Below are positions 8,220 through 14,445 of a stretch of 15,020 nucleotides of DNA, piece after piece. The position numbers and the translations under genes were made by a program. Under the pieces are notes generated by a model that worked only from the letters and a program-made list of their open reading frames with translations, had not been told where the DNA came from and did no database searches. The stretch is from Verrucomicrobiaceae bacterium (GTDB lineage Bacteria; Verrucomicrobiota; Verrucomicrobiae; Verrucomicrobiales; Akkermansiaceae). Position 1 is the stretch's first letter. Every line of letters starts with the position of its first letter. Where the stretch lies: positions 1 to 15,020 of the forward strand of contig CANBTO010000056.1 of NCBI GenBank assembly GCA_947372405.1. The letters run 5' to 3'.

Positions 8220-8330
8220 GGGTAAAATGGTGTATGGGTGATGATCCAGACATTTGCAAAATCCGCGAAGCCGCGGCAAGCGCCAATCGCAGGGACGACG
8301 CACTGGGATTTTTGTGAAATGACGGGATCG

Positions 8331-8372
8331 AAACGCGAAGACGCGGAATTTACGGAGGACTTCGCGGAGAAA
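8331..8372. repeat. Degenerate 8-9 bp-period purine-rich repeat, left arm
   Basis: Imperfect copies of a cgcgaag/cgcggag unit (cgcgaag, acgcgga, tacggagg, ttcgcggag) run through this stretch. Similar period 8-9 bp degenerate arrays are scattered in intergenic DNA of many bacteria. The arm faces a pyrimidine-rich array at 8442-8480, whose reverse complement has the same gcagag/gcggag flavour. Confidence 0.5.
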
Positions 8373-8441
8373 CCATGGATTCACCGTCATGCAAGAAAAG
8401 GGTGAGCCACATGCTCATTCTATTCCTCACAAGCTCGGCGC

Positions 8442-8480
8442 TTTTCTCTGCGATCTCTGCGCCTCTGCGGTTCGCTGAAA
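8442..8480. repeat. Degenerate ctctgcg repeat, right arm
   Basis: Three copies of ctctgcg spaced 9 and 8 bp apart, followed by a decayed ggttcgctg unit. It is the opposite-strand counterpart of the array at 8331-8372, about 70 bp away, giving a facing pair. Confidence 0.6.
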
Positions 8481-8585
8481 TCATTTTTCGCTCCGCCGGT
8501 CCTGCGCAGATTTCACATGGAGTTGCTCGGATTTCGATGGGACCTAGTGCCTCTGCATGCTAACTTCCCGCCGATTCTTCACAGC

Positions 8586-9137
8586 ATGCCACGTTTTCTC
8601 CAAACCCTGCTTGCCAAACGGCAGGACGAGCCCGCGCCGATACCGGTCACTCCCAGCGGACCGCCTCACAGTCTGCGATTGGAAACCGGCACCTATCCGG
8701 TCATGCGTGGAGTCCGCTACACGGTTTCCCGGGGAATCATCACCCGCGTCCAACAGGGAACACGGACCCGCACCTGCCAGCGCAAACCCGGACCGGAAGA
8801 ATGGGAACGCTTCTGGAACACCGTGGAAAGCCTCGGCGTGCGTTACTGGAGGGCGGACTATCAGAAATCCCGGAAGGATGGATTCCATACGCTCGATGGC
8901 AGAGCATGGCGCTTCTGCCTGCGCGCGGTGTCCTTCGATGTCCACAGTGGTGGAAGAGGTGTTTATCCCTCGATCACCTATCCACATCAATCCACCTGCT
9001 CTTCCGAAGCACTCCAACTCCTCCAAGCCGAACTCGACCGCCTGATCGCCGGTCCGCAGGTGCTTGAGCCAACAGCCGACAACGATGACATGGCCGAAGC
9101 CAATGACCTTCCGCCCTCCGGCGAGTTCGTTGGATAA
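8586..9137 (+). CDS. Conserved-looking hypothetical protein, function unknown
   Basis: 183 residues from ATG 8586; the frame is open from 8517 but the extra residues look unrelated. I do not recognise a named domain. The core (residues 32-135) looks like a folded soluble domain with conserved-type aromatic and glycine positions: EEWERFWNTVESLGVRYW (71-88), DGFHTLDGRAWRFCL (98-112) and VHSGGRGVYPS (119-129). The pattern of a tryptophan-rich helix followed by DGxxW and an SGGxxxYP turn recalls small uncharacterised proteins. No signal peptide or membrane segment is seen. The tail (155-183) is acidic and low in complexity. An antisense frame of 214 codons overlaps it but has a less protein-like composition. 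It is transcribed away from the RyR cluster and ends in a probable terminator, so it is its own unit. Confidence 0.72.
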   Translation: MPRFLQTLLAKRQDEPAPIPVTPSGPPHSLRLETGTYPVMRGVRYTVSRGIITRVQQGTRTRTCQRKPGPEEWERFWNTVESLGVRYWRADYQKSRKDGFHTLDGRAWRFCLRAVSFDVHSGGRGVYPSITYPHQSTCSSEALQLLQAELDRLIAGPQVLEPTADNDDMAEANDLPPSGEFVG

Positions 9138-9158
9138 GGAGCGTGGACACTCCTTTTT
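9136..9158 (+). terminator. Probable rho-independent terminator
   Basis: The stem AAGGAG (9136-9141) pairs with CTCCTT (9150-9155), and the run TTTTT (9154-9158) follows. The hairpin begins inside the TAA stop codon of the 183-residue gene. It would separate that gene from the TIR-nucleotidyltransferase unit downstream. Confidence 0.5.
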
Positions 9159-9400
9159 ACATAAATCCCTCGGCGAGGATTCGTCCAACCGAAGAAGTCA
9201 CGTTCAAGCCGGCACCGGATCTGGTCATCTCCTTCGATTCGCGGAGTGGGTGGATTCGGGAATGGCCGCCTTGTGCTGAGATTTTTGCGACGATCTATGC
9301 CCAACCAAGTTGAATGGCTCTGGGCATGGTGCCCGTGTTCCATGCCGGTTCTCGTTTTTGAAGTTGCAACAGCGTTACTGCCAAGACTATTCCATTCTCG

Positions 9401-10876
9401 ATGCCCGCCACGCTGCCACTGGTATTCGTCAGTTACGCTGAGGAAGATTCTGCAATGGCCCGGCAGGTCGCATCCGCGTTGAAAGTCGCCGGGTTTGCAA
9501 CATGGCTTTATCAGGAGAACAGCCTGCCCGGGAAATCGTATCTCGAACAGATTCACTCCGCAGTGAGTCATTCAGACGTGGTGGCTGTCCTGCTCAGTGT
9601 TTCGTCGCTGAGTTCCCATCAGGTGGACAAGGAACTGGCTCTCGGCCACGATCTGGGGAAACCCTTCATGCCGGTGTTGTTCGGGATCTCCCACGATGAA
9701 GTGCGGTCAACGAAACCTGCATACGGCGTGGTTCTCGGAGCATCGGTTTCGATTCCTGTGTCCGAAGAAGTATTTCCGGACGCGCTCCACAAGATCATCC
9801 AAGGGCTGCATGCGCTGGTGAGCACGCCGAGTTCGAAGTTCGCTGCATTGGATGTCGCCGAGCAACCGGCAACGCCGAAAGAGCCTGAAGCACCGGACGA
9901 GTGGGAACAGCTTTCCCGTCGCCTGGAGAATTTCCACCCGGAGATCACCCGAATCCGGCAATGGCTGCGTCGCAGATGGCCCGAAAGCAGCGCCAAAGGC
10001 ACGGAAAGCAGTCTGGATGGCGCCACACCCGCGATGAGGGTCCGCATCGCTGATGAACTCCTGACCGATCTCGTGGACGTGGTCAGCCAGGAATGGTCTC
10101 GTGCGCCCCGGGAGTTCGCCTTGGTGGCACGCGGTGGTTTTGGCCGTGGCGTTCTTTCCGTGGGTTCCGACATCGACGTGACTCTCGTCCATGTCGCAGC
10201 GGAAACCGAAACCGCTGAAGCATTCTGGGGAAAGTACGGCACGGAGCTGGCGAACTGCTGGAGTTCCGTTAGAGGAATCCGGATCGCGCCGATCATCCTC
10301 TCCGAAGAAGACTGCCTGAAGAGCTGGGCGGATGCGCTGAATGAAGATGATCTCGCGCCACTGGTTTCATTCGCGTTCTCGCGGCACATCGTTGGAAACG
10401 AGACGATGCACACCCGGCTTCGGGCGACCTGGAGGACGTTTGTTCAAGGCATGACAGGCGAGCAGCACCTCCGCCTGTTCGACAAACTGAAGTTTCGCAT
10501 GGAAGCGCAGGGGATGGATCCCGCATTCCGGCGTTTCAATATCAAATCGGATGCCGGTGGCTTGTTGGAGTATCGCCTCTCCGGCTTCTGTGAGCAGTGG
10601 CTCGATGTCATGAGTCCGGGGAATCAACAACCCAGTTGGTCGCCTCCCGCATCCCATCACTTTTTGCTCAACCTTCGCGAAGCCCTCTTTGAGGTGACGC
10701 GGGCGCACGTGCTGACGGATGCCCAGTTTTCCCGCGTGGCTGCCACCATGTTTCCGGAACTGCCACCAGCGGATCGCATTGCCACCTTGGTCGAAGAGAT
10801 AGGCCGCCATCGACGCCGAATTCGAACCGGGCACGCGGCTGCATTGAGAGCTTGCGAAGAAATCCTGAAATCGTGA
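9401..10876 (+). CDS. TIR domain fused to GlnD-type PII nucleotidyltransferase (no HD or ACT domains)
   Basis: 491 residues. Residues 4-140 form a TIR domain: LVFVSYAEEDSAMA (7-20), WLYQENSLPGKSY (35-47), and E78 (HQVDKEL) at the catalytic glutamate position of NAD-cleaving TIRs. A Pro/Ala/Glu-rich linker (about 141-167) leads to a GlnD-like nucleotidyltransferase: RGGFGRG (244-250) and SDID (256-259), with D257 and D259 as metal ligands. The GlnD signature PNIKEGxGGLRD appears as FNIKSDAGGLLEYRL, and the following helices (FLLNLREALFEVTRAHVL) match the GlnD/GlnE-associated helical domain. Full-length GlnD is about 850-900 residues with HD and ACT domains; these are absent here. Its stop is 13 nt before a PII gene. 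Inferred role: modifies or senses PII and couples this to TIR NADase activity. No Shine-Dalgarno precedes the ATG at 9401. Confidence 0.92.
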   Translation: MPATLPLVFVSYAEEDSAMARQVASALKVAGFATWLYQENSLPGKSYLEQIHSAVSHSDVVAVLLSVSSLSSHQVDKELALGHDLGKPFMPVLFGISHDEVRSTKPAYGVVLGASVSIPVSEEVFPDALHKIIQGLHALVSTPSSKFAALDVAEQPATPKEPEAPDEWEQLSRRLENFHPEITRIRQWLRRRWPESSAKGTESSLDGATPAMRVRIADELLTDLVDVVSQEWSRAPREFALVARGGFGRGVLSVGSDIDVTLVHVAAETETAEAFWGKYGTELANCWSSVRGIRIAPIILSEEDCLKSWADALNEDDLAPLVSFAFSRHIVGNETMHTRLRATWRTFVQGMTGEQHLRLFDKLKFRMEAQGMDPAFRRFNIKSDAGGLLEYRLSGFCEQWLDVMSPGNQQPSWSPPASHHFLLNLREALFEVTRAHVLTDAQFSRVAATMFPELPPADRIATLVEEIGRHRRRIRTGHAAALRACEEILKS

Positions 10877-10889
10877 GAATGCCCTGCCC

Positions 10890-11222
10890 GTGAAACGCAT
10901 TGACGCCATCATCAAGCCCTTCAAGTTTGAAGACGTGAAGGAAGCTCTTTATGAAGTAGGAGTTCAAAACCTGACCTTTTTCGAAGTGCGAGGTTCCGCG
11001 AAGAATGAAAACACCATCTACCGCGGAAGCGAATATGTGGTTGAGTTCGTTCCGCGTGTGATGATTGTGATCTTCGTGCCCGACGAGCAAGAAACGACCG
11101 TGGTGGAAGCTATCGCACGTGCGGCTAACACCGGGAAAATCGGCGATGGCAAGATTGCCGTTACCCCTGTGGATCAAATCCTTAGGATCCGCACGGGTGA
11201 ACGTGGCGACGACGCCATTTGA
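10890..11222 (+). CDS. PII signal-transduction protein, GlnB/GlnK-like, with altered T-loop
   Basis: 110 residues, starting at GTG 10890; the nearby ATG at 10879 hits a stop at once. The PII fold is clear: the N-terminus KRIDAIIKPFKFEDVKEAL, the T-loop YRGSEYVVEF (44-53), then TGKIGDGKIAV (the B-loop) and the C-terminal RIRTGE. The lysine, glycine and arginine residues that bind ATP/ADP are conserved. The T-loop is two residues shorter than in E. coli GlnB, and the GRQKGH segment carrying Gln39, which coordinates Mg-ATP and 2-oxoglutarate, is replaced by SAKNENT. The tyrosine equivalent to uridylylated Tyr51 is kept (Y49), while Lys58 is replaced by Arg (VPRVM). PII proteins sense ATP/ADP and 2-oxoglutarate and act by binding partners. 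Its partner here is probably the adjacent TIR-GlnD-like protein. Confidence 0.94.
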   Translation: MKRIDAIIKPFKFEDVKEALYEVGVQNLTFFEVRGSAKNENTIYRGSEYVVEFVPRVMIVIFVPDEQETTVVEAIARAANTGKIGDGKIAVTPVDQILRIRTGERGDDAI

Positions 11223-11243
11223 AACACCGAGCGATCCGCGGCA

Positions 11244-11256
11244 GTCAGACTCTGAC
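11244..11256. promoter_or_regulatory. 13-bp perfect palindrome downstream of the PII gene
   Basis: GTCAGA-C-TCTGAC, a perfect inverted repeat with a one-base centre, 22 bp after the PII stop. No T-run follows, so it is not a typical terminator. It could be an operator for the M50 protease gene downstream or chance. Confidence 0.2.
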
Positions 11257-11432
11257 AGTTTGGTGGTGGTTGCTCCAACCATGCTTCCTTCCGACGAGGC
11301 ATTGTCCATCCATCGTCCGTGAGGGGCTCAAATCCCTGATCCGCAAGCCTTCGGGATGCCTAGAAAGACCCAGATGTGGCGGATGGTTTGATAGATCGGC
11401 AAACCCTATGATGTCAGCCGTAGCACACAGTC

Positions 11433-12395
11433 ATGTCAGCACGGATCGAATACGAAGGTTCCATCGCCGCGTCCGCGGTTGGTGAGGTTGGTTCTCCGGT
11501 ATCGATCTCTGAGGTGCCGGGCGGTTTCGTCATGCGGCCGTGGCTTCTTCTCAAATGGCTTGGCCGGCGGTTTTGGAAACCGTTTCCTATGTGCCGCATC
11601 GCCGGAGTGTCGGTGCAGGTTCATTCCACGGCGCTGATTTTCCCCGCAGGCTATTTGTTGGGGATGGGTTGGTCCGAGCATGGTTGGAGATCCCTTTGGC
11701 AGATGGGAATCGTGCTGGTGATTTTATGGGGCTCGCTGCTTGTCCATGAATTCGCGCACATTTTCGCCGCAAGGAGTTGCGGGATCGGATCACGAAAGAT
11801 GGTCTTCCTTCCGGTAGGTGCCGTGGCGATGCTCGACGATCTTCCCCCCGGTAGGAAGGAACTCTGGATCGCAATCGCCGGTCCGCTTGCAAGCCTGGCA
11901 CTCTCCGGGGTTTGCCAGCTTGGTATCTGTGCCATGCATCACTGGATGCATGGCCTGCCGCACCGTTTCGTGTCCCTCCATCATGATTGGCTGTATGGCG
12001 TCCTGAAATTCCTGAGGCTGGGTGCGTATCTGAATACGGGCCTTGGCCTTTTCAACCTCCTGCCGTGTTTTCCGATGGACGGAGGCCGGATTCTGCGTTC
12101 GATGCTCGGCATGGTTCTGCGGAAGCTCACAGCTCGCACGAGCGAGTCCTCAACTCTGCTTGCTACTGGAATCACTGTGCGATTCGTGGCCTGGCCACTG
12201 GCATTCGCCGCGATCGTTTACACCATCAGCACCACGCACATCTGGATGCATTTGATTCTGTTTCCGTTGGCGGCGGTGGTCGGCGAATTTGAATACCGGA
12301 TGCGGCGTGAGAACCATCCGCAACCTGAACGAACATGGCGAAGCCTGGATGATACGGTTTTAATCAAACGTCGCAGCCTCAAGCTCAGGATTTAA
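11433..12395 (+). CDS. Site-2-type intramembrane metalloprotease (M50 family)
   Basis: 320 residues from ATG 11433. A shorter start at ATG 11532 (287 residues) is possible because the first 33 residues look poorly structured; neither has a Shine-Dalgarno. The zinc motif HEFAH (105-109) lies in a hydrophobic helix (about 90-112). The second motif, NLLPCFPMDGGR (208-219), supplies the third zinc ligand D216, as in SpoIVFB/S2P-type proteases. Hydrophobic segments at about 62-80, 90-112, 145-166, 195-212 and 248-286 support a polytopic inner-membrane protein. No CBS or PDZ domain is present. Family members cut membrane-bound substrates within the bilayer, often anti-sigma factors or pro-proteins; no substrate is evident here. 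It is 22 bp before the FtsA-like gene, suggesting co-transcription. Confidence 0.9.
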   Translation: MSARIEYEGSIAASAVGEVGSPVSISEVPGGFVMRPWLLLKWLGRRFWKPFPMCRIAGVSVQVHSTALIFPAGYLLGMGWSEHGWRSLWQMGIVLVILWGSLLVHEFAHIFAARSCGIGSRKMVFLPVGAVAMLDDLPPGRKELWIAIAGPLASLALSGVCQLGICAMHHWMHGLPHRFVSLHHDWLYGVLKFLRLGAYLNTGLGLFNLLPCFPMDGGRILRSMLGMVLRKLTARTSESSTLLATGITVRFVAWPLAFAAIVYTISTTHIWMHLILFPLAAVVGEFEYRMRRENHPQPERTWRSLDDTVLIKRRSLKLRI

Positions 12396-12417
12396 TCGTC
12401 ACTCATCCTATGATCCC

Positions 12418-13602
12418 ATGAAAACATCCACTTCATCACCTGCGCCGGTTCCACCATCACCCGGTCGCGGGAGAAACCGCATCGATGTCGGGATCGAGAT
12501 CGGCAGCTCCAAAGTCTGCGTGGCTGTCGGAGAAAGGAAAGCTGATAGGCCGCTGCGGATTCTTGGTGTCGGGCAAGCTCCATCGCGCGGGGTGCGCATG
12601 GGCGAGATCGTTGACTTCGGGCTGGCGGTGGAATGCGTTCGTGCGGCGGTGACGGATGCTGAGGAGAGGAGTGATGTGGAGATACGCTCAGTCCGTCTCG
12701 CGGTAACAGGATCGCATATCAGCTCATTCAATCATCGCTCCGAGATCGACATTCCTGATTTCCGGGCTGTGATTGAGGAAGAAGACCGAGACCGGGTCTG
12801 CGCTGAGGCCCGCAAGGTTGCCATTCCCGAACGGAATGTGTTCCTTCACACCCTGCTCCAGCATTACCGCATCGACGGTCAGTCCGGCATCAGGAACCTG
12901 CTCGGTTTGCGTGGCAGCCGGCTGGAGGCGGCTTTCCACGTGATCCATGGCATGAGTGACCGGATCAAATCGTCCATTCGTTGCGTAAGGGAACTCGGGC
13001 TCGAAGTGGATGATATTGTATTCAGCCCGCTAGCGGCCTCACGGGCGGTGTTGACCCAGGAACAAAAAAACGAGGGCTCGCTGCTGCTCGACATCGGCGC
13101 TGGCACGACAGACTACATTCTCTACATCGATGGAGAAGTTCGCCAGAGCGGTGTGCTGGCCATCGGTGGAGACTTTGTCAGCCACGATCTATCCCATCAT
13201 TTTCACATCCCTTTCGCTGCGGCCGAGAGTCTCAAGATCGGGTATGGCAACGCGCTGATCGGACAACACCCTGTGGACGAACCCGTTCCCCCTGATCATT
13301 TTCCGGCTCCGGACGGCAGAGCCATCGGACGGGAAGAAGTAAACGCCGTCGTGCACGCCCGGACATGGAACATCATCGAGATGTTGATCGAGCACCTGGG
13401 ACCGGAACTGGATACCCGATCGCTTCGGGCGGGTCTTTTCCTCACAGGCGGAACGAGCAAGCTCAAGAGCATCCGACGGCAGTTTGAGTCGGCTTTTGAA
13501 ATGCCCGTGCATCTCATCCATGAGCAACCGGCTGCCGGTTATGGTGGTGTCTTTCAAAATCCGCAATTTTCCACCGCGCTTGGTTTGTTGCGTCTCTCTT
13601 GA
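12418..13602 (+). CDS. ftsA: FtsA-like actin-family protein lacking the C-terminal membrane-targeting helix
   Basis: 394 residues. The actin/Hsp70-fold signatures are present: phosphate-1 loop DVGIEIGSSKVCVAVGE (23-39), the 1C/SHS2 region (about 85-165), phosphate-2 LLLDIGAGTTDYILY (222-236) and adenosine motif FLTGGTSKLKSI (341-352). FtsA is the actin homologue that tethers FtsZ to the membrane. The protein ends at NPQFSTALGLLRLS, which in canonical FtsA is followed by a linker and an amphipathic helix. That tail is absent, so membrane attachment would need another route. The start ATG 12418 lies 22 bp after the M50 gene without a Shine-Dalgarno, and residues 2-20 are a Ser/Pro-rich extension. 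It is away from any ftsQ or ftsZ gene, so it may be a second, divergent FtsA paralogue. PilM-like relatives are less likely given the SHS2 placement. Confidence 0.87.
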   Translation: MKTSTSSPAPVPPSPGRGRNRIDVGIEIGSSKVCVAVGERKADRPLRILGVGQAPSRGVRMGEIVDFGLAVECVRAAVTDAEERSDVEIRSVRLAVTGSHISSFNHRSEIDIPDFRAVIEEEDRDRVCAEARKVAIPERNVFLHTLLQHYRIDGQSGIRNLLGLRGSRLEAAFHVIHGMSDRIKSSIRCVRELGLEVDDIVFSPLAASRAVLTQEQKNEGSLLLDIGAGTTDYILYIDGEVRQSGVLAIGGDFVSHDLSHHFHIPFAAAESLKIGYGNALIGQHPVDEPVPPDHFPAPDGRAIGREEVNAVVHARTWNIIEMLIEHLGPELDTRSLRAGLFLTGGTSKLKSIRRQFESAFEMPVHLIHEQPAAGYGGVFQNPQFSTALGLLRLS

Positions 13603-13681
13603 AAATGCAATGTGTCCGGACCAGTGCAATCCGGGATTCTCATGTTAATCACGTTCCGATGAAATGAATTCAAGAATTGAA

Positions 13682-13700
13682 CCACGGATTACACGGATTT
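13682..13700. repeat. cacggatt direct repeat, 9-bp period
   Basis: Two copies of cacggatt exactly 9 bp apart (ccacggattacacggattt). This is the same class of short period-9 element as the other repeat clusters in the window, and resembles scattered acggattacacggatt elements of many bacterial genomes. Confidence 0.5.
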
Positions 13701-14216
13701 TCTCAGACCAATGCTTTGTGATCGGCACCGGAAAAACGGCGTGATAGCTTCCATTCATCGGCATCCTGTGGACAAAAGACACCTCTCTTTCTCCCATGAA
13801 TCTATCGGACATCATTATCGAACTGCGCCGCGCGGTGAATCCCGGGTTCCGGCGAAACCGCCACCGGATCCAATCCGTCCGGGTCCTACGCATTGTGAAA
13901 GTAGTGTCCATCATCTGGCTTGGATTCCGAGCCAGCCACCGCGCTTGCGGGCGCGTGTTTCGGTTTTTCTTTCCCGAACGGTTTTTTCAATGCGGCTGCT
14001 CACGCCACGGTGGATGCCGGCGACGTCCGCGAATCGATCGCGCCGATGGACCACGCCGCATCCATTCAAAGCTTCTGCGAATTCCACCGAAAATGTATCG
14101 TGTGGGCCATCCGTGCGATTGAGCCATTCGGCTTGCCTACGCTGTGATCCACACGGTGGCGGGATGCCAATCCGTGGAATTGTAGGATTTGCCATGAAAT
14201 TTGAAGAGTCCGGTAC

Positions 14217-14319
14217 CGCGAATCCGGCGAATCCAGCGAATGTTCAGAATGGTATTAAACAGTGGTGCGATGCCAGCGCCATGACTCTCAAAGATTCGCC
14301 AGATTCGTTCGATTCGTGG
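14217..14319. repeat. Inverted pair of 9-bp-period gcgaatc arrays
   Basis: The left arm at 14218-14242 has three gcgaatc-type units 9 bp apart (gcgaatccg, gcgaatcca, gcgaatg). The right arm at 14293-14319 is the reverse complement type: attcgcc, attcgtt and attcgtgg units. About 50 bp separates the arms. It could form an imperfect stem-loop and looks like a small dispersed intergenic element. Confidence 0.6.
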
Positions 14320-14445
14320 TGCCTCAATTTTTGATGCGTCTTCCCTGACCACAAAGTTCATTTCAGGTGTGGCCGATTGCTAGATATTCAAGAATCCGCA
14401 TGCCGTGAAACAGGCAGCCGAGCGGTGGCGGCTGACCTTCCATGA

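Larger units (their letters stand above)
8220..8585. other. Divergent intergenic region with hairpin and repeats
   Basis: 366 bp between the divergent Nudix (minus) and 183-residue (plus) genes, so promoters for both should lie here. Near the Nudix start is a short hairpin at 8263-8276 (CCGCG-AAGC-CGCGG), followed by TTTT when read on the minus strand. It could act as a weak attenuator in the Nudix leader. On the minus strand TTGCAA and CATACA, 17 bp apart (about 8229-8257), form a weak sigma-70-like pair. The rest is filled by two facing degenerate repeat clusters, entered separately. Short open frames here do not look like genes. Confidence 0.4.
13603..14445. other. 843-bp gene-free stretch
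   Basis: Lies between the FtsA-like gene and the convergent Sir2 gene. Several open frames of up to 207 codons exist on both strands, but none has a recognisable domain, a supported start or convincing composition. The stretch contains a short direct repeat near 13682 and an inverted pair of 9-bp-period repeats at 14217-14319, entered separately. It may be decayed coding DNA plus a dispersed repeat element. No clear terminator was seen for either flanking gene. Confidence 0.5.

Noticed and set aside
8220..8390. N-terminal extension of the Nudix protein to a start at 8390
   Set aside because: The 57 extra residues are Arg-rich and non-conserved in character, and they overlap a repeat array. 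The Nudix fold begins right after ATG 8219.
8544..9188. Minus-strand 214-codon frame opposite the 183-residue gene
   Set aside because: The plus-strand frame has a more protein-like core and a terminator at its stop. The antisense frame shows no motif.
9364..9393. TTGCAA...TATTCC as a promoter for the TIR-GlnD gene
   Set aside because: The spacing is 18 bp, but the -10 box would lie only about 8 bp before the ATG, leaving almost no leader.
9619..10413. Minus-strand 264-codon frame opposite the TIR-GlnD gene
   Set aside because: Ser- and Arg-rich shadow of a gene with clear TIR and nucleotidyltransferase motifs.
14217..14319. CRISPR-like array
   Set aside because: Units are 7-9 bp, degenerate and without spacers of regular length, and no cas genes are present.
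13711..14334. Plus-strand 207-codon frame after the FtsA-like gene
   Set aside because: Translation is Pro-, Arg- and Ser-rich without a domain and runs through the inverted repeat arrays. Overlapping frames on both strands are equally open.
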